From assembly GCA_934663775.1 (NCBI GenBank), contig CAKUKU010000020.1:1-27559 (forward strand): 27,559 nucleotides of DNA, in the 5' to 3' direction. Below, in pieces: positions 23,193-27,559 of the stretch. The notes under the pieces are model-generated. The model was not told the DNA's origin and ran no database searches. It saw only the letters and a list, made by a program, of their open reading frames with translations. Made by a program: the position numbers and the translations under genes. Every line of letters begins with the position of its first letter. The first letter of the stretch is position 1. The stretch comes from an uncultured Ellagibacter sp. (GTDB taxonomy: Bacteria > Actinomycetota > Coriobacteriia > Coriobacteriales > Eggerthellaceae).

Positions 23193-23885
23193 TTAGCTTG
23201 CCTGCGGGAACGCCTCTGCCGCCGGGTATGCATCGTCGAGCGCGGCCAGGCATTCGATCGGCACGCCCTCGTCGAAGAGGCCCTCGTAGGCGCGCGTGCA
23301 TTCCTTGTACTTGCAGAAGCACTCCTTCGCGTCGCGCTCGTCGGAGTACACCTTCCAGCACCCGCTGCACAGGTAGTTCTCACCCTTGTTCTCGATGAAC
23401 CCCACGACGTCATCGAGGGGATATCCCAATAAAAGGCCAATCTCATGCGGGAATGCGCAAGACCCCGAGAGCGTGCTTTGCAGGTCGGTTCCCACGATGC
23501 GGTCGTGGAGAAGCCTGATGCACGCGGAGAGTGAACCGGTGTCGTATCCCTCTTCGGTGAGGAACCTTGCGACATCAGCACGCGCCAAGTCGCGGCGGAG
23601 CATGTCGGGGCGGTACACGTAGAGAAGCACGCCGGACTTGCGGCGGGCCAAAAGCTCGATATGAACGCCGTACGGGCAAAGCTTCTCGCGCACTATCCGC
23701 AGCGCGTAGGCCAAGTTGCGCTCGTGCGCTCGGGGAGAAATCGCCCCCGCAGCGCTCTTTCCGAGGCCGGGGACCGACTCGTCGCGGCAGACGAACAGGT
23801 TCGCCGGCTTCATGCCCGCAAGCGTCGGCGTGCAATGATGAACCAGCTTGCGCTCGAAGAGCCCCACATATTCGCTTTCGTTCAT
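23193..23885 (-). CDS. DUF3793 family protein
   Basis: This 230-residue protein matches the DUF3793 pattern: LVHHCTPTLAGMKPANLFVC near the N-terminus, HIELLARRKSGVLLYVYRP, CAFPHEIGLLLGYPLDDVVGFIENKG, and a Cys-rich C-terminal part (YLCSGCWKVYSD, ECFCKYKEC). Function of the family is not known to me from experiment. I recall such genes being commonly found beside flavodoxin genes in gut anaerobes, which is the case here, so a redox or iron-limitation link is plausible. ATG 23885 (MNESEY) has GGAAGG upstream and is preferred over the longer frame to 24020, whose start lies upstream of the mapped promoter. Confidence 0.82.
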   Translation of the reverse strand: MNESEYVGLFERKLVHHCTPTLAGMKPANLFVCRDESVPGLGKSAAGAISPRAHERNLAYALRIVREKLCPYGVHIELLARRKSGVLLYVYRPDMLRRDLARADVARFLTEEGYDTGSLSACIRLLHDRIVGTDLQSTLSGSCAFPHEIGLLLGYPLDDVVGFIENKGENYLCSGCWKVYSDERDAKECFCKYKECTRAYEGLFDEGVPIECLAALDDAYPAAEAFPQAS

Positions 23886-23915
23886 GACGCCGCCTTCCAG
23901 ATGGGCTACACTAAC

Positions 23916-23960
23916 AGTTAACAATGGGTAACTTATAGTCGAGCACACGGCGCGAGTCAA
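23916..23960 (-). promoter_or_regulatory. Consensus promoter and overlapping dyad of the DUF3793/flavodoxin unit
   Basis: On the minus strand TTGACT (23955-23960), a 17-base spacer and TATAAG (23932-23937) form a strong promoter about 45 bases before the DUF3793 ATG. An imperfect dyad, AGTTA (23916-23920) and TAACT (23929-23933) spaced by 8 bases, covers the expected start point and touches the -10, as a repressor site would. It does not match a Fur box convincingly. Confidence 0.68.
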
Positions 23961-24059
23961 GGCTTCGCACGAGAAAAGTTTGCCTATGGTTACAATTATT
24001 GACGAAGGGAAACACGCCAAAGAGCGCTATCATAATAGAGTTTCAGATTAAGGAGAACC

Positions 24060-24575
24060 ATGGCTTTCAAGGAAATCGTGCCGGAAGAGCTGACGGTGAA
24101 CCCGTTCACGAAAATCGGCAAGGAATGGATGCTCATCACCGCAGGTGCCGACGCCGCGCACTGCAATACCATGACCGCGAGCTGGGGTGCGCTCGGCGTC
24201 ATGTGGGGCAAAAACGTCGTGAGCGTCTACATCCGTCCGCAGCGCTACACCAAGGAGTTCGTCGACGCCGAGGATCGCTTCACCTGCTCGTTTTTCGGCG
24301 AGGGCAACTGCCGCGATGCGCTCAGCTACCTGGGGAAGGTCTCGGGGCGCGACGTTCCCGACAAGATTGCCCAGGCGGGCCTTACCCCCGTCGAGGTCGA
24401 CGGCGCGGTGGCCTTCGAGGAGGCCGAGACAGTGCTTGTCTGCCGCAAGCTCTACGCGCGTGAGCTTCCGCCGGAGGATTTCATCGACACCGCATGCGAT
24501 GAGCGCTGGTATCCCAATCACGACTACCATACCATGTACATGGCCGAAATCGAGAAGGTCCTCATAAGGGAGTAA
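24060..24575 (+). CDS. Flavin reductase-like FMN-binding split-barrel protein
   Basis: This 171-residue protein has the flavin reductase/flavoredoxin fold: NPFTKIGKEWMLITAG, then NTMTASWGALGVMWGKNVVSVYIRP (motif cited in part) and RYTKEFVDAEDRFTCSFF, the FMN-contact region. The C-terminus is consistent with a dimeric split barrel. ATG 24060 has AAGGAGA 4-5 bases upstream; a -10-like CATAAT (24031-24036) has no good -35. The next gene, a GGDEF/EAL protein, begins one base after its TAA, so the two are very likely co-expressed. Its electron donor and substrate are unknown. Confidence 0.85.
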   Translation: MAFKEIVPEELTVNPFTKIGKEWMLITAGADAAHCNTMTASWGALGVMWGKNVVSVYIRPQRYTKEFVDAEDRFTCSFFGEGNCRDALSYLGKVSGRDVPDKIAQAGLTPVEVDGAVAFEEAETVLVCRKLYARELPPEDFIDTACDERWYPNHDYHTMYMAEIEKVLIRE

Positions 24576-24576
24576 C

Positions 24577-27423
24577 GTGACGACAGCATCCCAAGACACC
24601 GCGGGTTCGCGGAAGGCGGACGGAGAACCTGGCTCAGCCGCCGACGCGGCCGGGCATGTCGAGGAAATCGAGCTTCCCGACTATCTTAACGAGCTGCTCT
24701 CCAACGTTGAGGGCGAGCATCGCCATGCCATCGACGCCACGCTTGCCAACCTGCTCGATCAGCAGCACGACCTCGAGCGGAAGGCCTACACCGACGCGCT
24801 CACAGATGCCGCGAACCGCGCAGCATACGATCGCGACTTCGCGGCGGCATGGTGCGGCGGGCAGGCGTTCACGCTCGCGTTCATCGACGTCGACAGCTTG
24901 AAGGAGTGCAACGACTCGTTCGGGCACGACGAGGGCAACCGCTATCTCATTCGGGTATGCGCGCATATTCGCGCCGAGCTTCCCGAAAACAGCACGCTCT
25001 ACCGCATCGGCGGGGACGAGTTCGCCGTCATCGCCCTAGGTGTGGGGGAGGACGCCCTTCGCGAGCGGCTCGAAGCTGCGCGCGCGGGCCTCGTCGCCGA
25101 ATCGTCGCCCGAGCTCCCGATCGTCTTCTCGTTCAGCTTCGGCTGCTCGTTTTCCGAGCCCGCGCTGGGGGACGGTAAGCGACAGATGTCGCTCGATGCC
25201 GATCGCAAGATGTATCGCTACAAGGCCACGCACAAGCCCAAGGTGCGCACGGGCAAGCCGGCTCCGGTGACGGGGCTTGCGGGGCTCACCGACCGAATCT
25301 TCGACGCCTTCGCGGTCGCGCTCGAAGGGCGCTACCTGTTTGTCTATAACGTCGATACGCGTAAATCGCGCTGGTCGCGCAGCTCGACGCGCATGTTCGG
25401 TTTCCCCTCCGAGCACCCCGTTGACTCCATGGGCCTTCTCCTTGAGCAGGTGCACCCCGACGACCGCGAGCCGATCGGCGCGGCGATCGGAGCGCTTTGC
25501 GACGCGACCTCGCATTTCTGCGACGTGCAGTGCCGCGTGAAGACCGCGCTCGGCTCGTATCTGCTCTGCCGCATCCGCATCTTTCGCCTCGACGAGACCG
25601 AAAGGGATGCCGCGTATTTGGTGGGCGTGGTCACGAACCGCAACTCCGCGGATGGCATCGACCCGGTGACGGGTTTGGGCGACTACCGCGCGCTCGTCGG
25701 CCACATCGGCGAGTGCAGAAACGATGGGCGCTCGGTCGGGTTCGTCGTCGCGAAGCTCAACGACATTGCCGGGATCAACTCGCAATGCGGGCAGCTTGCG
25801 GGCGATTTGGCTCTCTTCGAGCTGGCGGGGCGGGCGGTGTCTGCATCGCGCGGGCGGGCGCACGCGTTCCGCGCGCACGGGGCGGAGCTCATCGTCGCCC
25901 TTGCCGACGTGACCAAGGAACAGCTCGATGCGTTCGCGGCGGATATGGCGTCCTCGCTATCCCGTGAAATCGCCGTGAATGGGGCGACCATCAAGCCGCA
26001 GATTGCGGTAGCTGCCTCGTTCTACCAGCAGATTCGCATCCAGCCTTACAGCATCATCGCCGAACTCGACCGCCGCGTGGCCGCGGCCGCTCTCGCAAAC
26101 CAGCGCATCTGCGAGGCCGATTGCGCCGATCGCGAGCTCGAGGATATGCGAATCGATGGCTTGACCAGGCTTTACTATGGTGAAAGCTTCCTGGTTTCCG
26201 CCGAGGCGCAGCGGCGAGCGAATGCCGATGCTCCGTGGTGCCTCGCCAAAGTCGATCTGGGGCATCTGCGCGTGTTCAACGAATGGTACGGGCGCGACCG
26301 TGGCAACATGCTTCTCGCCGAGATCGGCAAGTCCTTGAAGGACTTCAAGAAAGACGGCCTCGGTGTCGCGGGGTATTGGGGCAAAGACGACTTCTGCCTG
26401 GCGATTCCCTGCGACCCCTCGTTGATCGACGAGCTGTACTTCAAGCTGGTGCACGTGATTGAGGCCTACGATGGATCGGTCGGGTTCCGCCCGGCAATCG
26501 GCGTCTACCGCCTTGCCGACGGAGAGTCCATCGGCATCGAGCAGTACACGAAGGCCCTGTTCACAACGCGCAAGGCGAAGCACAAGGTCAACAACCGCGT
26601 CCTTTTCTTCCAGCCGATGGAATACGAGCGCGATCGCTACGAGCAGTCGCTTCTGGCCGATTTCCGCTTCGCGCTCTCGCGCGGCGAGATCACCTTCCAC
26701 ATGCAGCCGCAGTGCGAGATTAACTCGAAGAAGATTATCGGCATGGAGGCGCTCGCCCGTTGGCGCAGGGCGGACGGCACCTACGTCTCGCCCGCCGATT
26801 TCGTTCCCGTCCTCGAGAACGCGGGGCTCGTGGACGTGCTCGACAAGTACATCTGGCAGCATGTGATCGAGTGGATGTCGAAGCGCTTGCGCGCGGGGCA
26901 GGTTGTGGTGCCGGTCTCCATCAACGTGTCGCGCATCGACGCGCTCTCCTTCGACGTCGCGGGATTCATAGAAGGGCTGCTCACGCGCTATGGCGTGTCG
27001 GCGTGCCTGCTCAAGGCCGAGATCACCGAAACCGCGTACGTGGAGGACAACGCGAGCATCAGCGAGCTCACCGCGAAGCTGAAAAAGATCGGCGTGGCGG
27101 TGTTCATGGACGACTTCGGCTCGGGGCTCTCGTCTTTGGCCATGCTGCGCACGATCGATATCGACGCGATTAAGTTCGACCGCGACTTTCTGCCGCCAGA
27201 CGGCGTGTTCGACGAGCGCGGCCTGCGCATCGTTCGCTCGATGATCGGCATGGACCGCTCGATGAACTTGCCGGCCATCATCGAGGGCGTCGAGAACGAG
27301 AAGCAGGTGAAGCTGCTCTCCGAGCTCGGGGTGCGCTTCGTGCAGGGCTTCTACTTCTACCGCCCGATGCCCGTGTCCGACGCCGAGCGCCTGCTCGAGA
27401 GCAACGCGGAGAACCCCTGCTAG
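24577..27423 (+). CDS. GGDEF-PAS-GGDEF-GGDEF-EAL cyclic di-GMP protein
   Basis: This 948-residue soluble protein contains, in order: a short coiled leader, a canonical GGDEF domain (IGGDEF, catalytic motif at 145-149), a PAS domain (about 240-355, with FGFPSEHPVDSM and VHPDDRE), a degenerate GGDEF-like domain (HGAEL at 434-438), another GGDEF-like domain (GKDDF at 602-606, close to the signature) and an EAL domain (EAL at 724-726). The EAL catalytic set is intact: INVS, EITET, DDFGSG, Lys of IKFDRD, IEGVEN and QGFYFYRP. It could both make and break c-di-GMP. I see no RxxD inhibitory site before the first GGDEF. No membrane segment or signal peptide is visible. GTG 24577 has AAGGGAG 4 bases before it and follows the flavin reductase gene by one base. 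Confidence 0.92.
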   Translation: MTTASQDTAGSRKADGEPGSAADAAGHVEEIELPDYLNELLSNVEGEHRHAIDATLANLLDQQHDLERKAYTDALTDAANRAAYDRDFAAAWCGGQAFTLAFIDVDSLKECNDSFGHDEGNRYLIRVCAHIRAELPENSTLYRIGGDEFAVIALGVGEDALRERLEAARAGLVAESSPELPIVFSFSFGCSFSEPALGDGKRQMSLDADRKMYRYKATHKPKVRTGKPAPVTGLAGLTDRIFDAFAVALEGRYLFVYNVDTRKSRWSRSSTRMFGFPSEHPVDSMGLLLEQVHPDDREPIGAAIGALCDATSHFCDVQCRVKTALGSYLLCRIRIFRLDETERDAAYLVGVVTNRNSADGIDPVTGLGDYRALVGHIGECRNDGRSVGFVVAKLNDIAGINSQCGQLAGDLALFELAGRAVSASRGRAHAFRAHGAELIVALADVTKEQLDAFAADMASSLSREIAVNGATIKPQIAVAASFYQQIRIQPYSIIAELDRRVAAAALANQRICEADCADRELEDMRIDGLTRLYYGESFLVSAEAQRRANADAPWCLAKVDLGHLRVFNEWYGRDRGNMLLAEIGKSLKDFKKDGLGVAGYWGKDDFCLAIPCDPSLIDELYFKLVHVIEAYDGSVGFRPAIGVYRLADGESIGIEQYTKALFTTRKAKHKVNNRVLFFQPMEYERDRYEQSLLADFRFALSRGEITFHMQPQCEINSKKIIGMEALARWRRADGTYVSPADFVPVLENAGLVDVLDKYIWQHVIEWMSKRLRAGQVVVPVSINVSRIDALSFDVAGFIEGLLTRYGVSACLLKAEITETAYVEDNASISELTAKLKKIGVAVFMDDFGSGLSSLAMLRTIDIDAIKFDRDFLPPDGVFDERGLRIVRSMIGMDRSMNLPAIIEGVENEKQVKLLSELGVRFVQGFYFYRPMPVSDAERLLESNAENPC

Positions 27424-27559
27424 GGAAATGCTGATTAACTGAGGTTCTATCTTCCCGATGCGGCGCGCTGTCGTTCGTGAATTATCAGATAATATGACCC
27501 AGCCCGCGGTAGCAAGCAGATAACAGAGAGACCCCACCGTCTGATGCCGTGAACAGGCT
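27424..27559. other. End of window; no gene identified
   Basis: This 136-base tail has lower GC content. It holds the palindrome ATTATC-A-GATAAT (27481-27493). On the minus strand a frame ending at a TGA near 27485 (tail LLSACYRGLGHII) could be the end of a gene entering from the right, but it is too short to support. No terminator for the GGDEF/EAL gene is obvious. Confidence 0.35.

Noticed and set aside
25957..27537. Long minus-strand frame opposite the GGDEF/EAL gene
   Set aside because: It mirrors the codons of the certain plus-strand gene; its hydrophobic first residues come from intergenic DNA and have no ribosome site.
1..27559. CRISPR array, insertion sequence or prophage
   Set aside because: No regularly spaced repeat array beyond the three operators, no transposase or integrase and no phage structural gene were seen.

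Overview
The window looks like chromosome from a high-GC anaerobic actinobacterium, most likely class Coriobacteriia (Eggerthella/Slackia-type). This is inferred from strong G/C third-position bias, a selenocysteine formate dehydrogenase, a DUF3516 helicase, a flavodoxin/DUF3793 pair, and the mix of redox and membrane genes. No marker gene fixes the genus. I see no phage, insertion sequence, CRISPR array or rRNA.

Layout. (1) 1-5197: the 3' part of tRNA-Lys(CTT) and its terminator, then a two-gene formate dehydrogenase operon. The first gene fuses a NuoF-type Fe-S segment to a GltD-like flavoprotein. The second is a formate dehydrogenase alpha subunit read through an in-frame TGA as selenocysteine, with a clear bacterial SECIS hairpin. 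(2) 5198-6484 (minus): an unassigned radical SAM protein, preceded by a decayed DUF4143-ATPase fragment. (3) 6892-10701: a WYL regulator with a good promoter, then a DUF3516 Ski2-like helicase. (4) 10702-11472: a leader with hairpins, a direct repeat and a perfect CsoR-like palindrome, followed by a membrane-anchored heavy-metal-binding protein. (5) 11655-13589: a seven-TM protein with a degenerate GGDEF and an intact EAL domain. (6) 15807-13602 (minus): a compact operon luxS, mtnN and two overlapping crcB genes. (7) 16128-17645: a small membrane protein, an orphan HipB-type regulator whose promoter is covered by three operators spaced exactly 26 bp apart, and the 3' remnant of an EthD-domain gene. 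(8) 17646-21930: an ArsB/NhaD-type permease, threonine aldolase, and a nitroreductase coupled to a second ion permease with a Cys-rich loop. (9) 22047-24059: a YfcE-type phosphodiesterase and the minus-strand DUF3793/flavodoxin pair. (10) 24060-27423: a flavin reductase-like protein one base ahead of a 948-residue GGDEF-PAS-GGDEF-GGDEF-EAL protein.

How the genes may work together. The FDH pair should move electrons between formate and NAD(P)H. LuxS and MtnN complete S-adenosylhomocysteine recycling (and AI-2 synthesis), and the paired CrcB proteins should export fluoride. The two EAL proteins should hydrolyse cyclic di-GMP; the larger one also carries a canonical GGDEF and so may be bifunctional. 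The most notable signals are the SECIS-directed recoding, the three-operator autoregulated promoter, the CsoR-like site before the metal-binding protein, and the triple-GGDEF protein coupled to a flavin protein. I did not find an unmistakably new multi-gene system.
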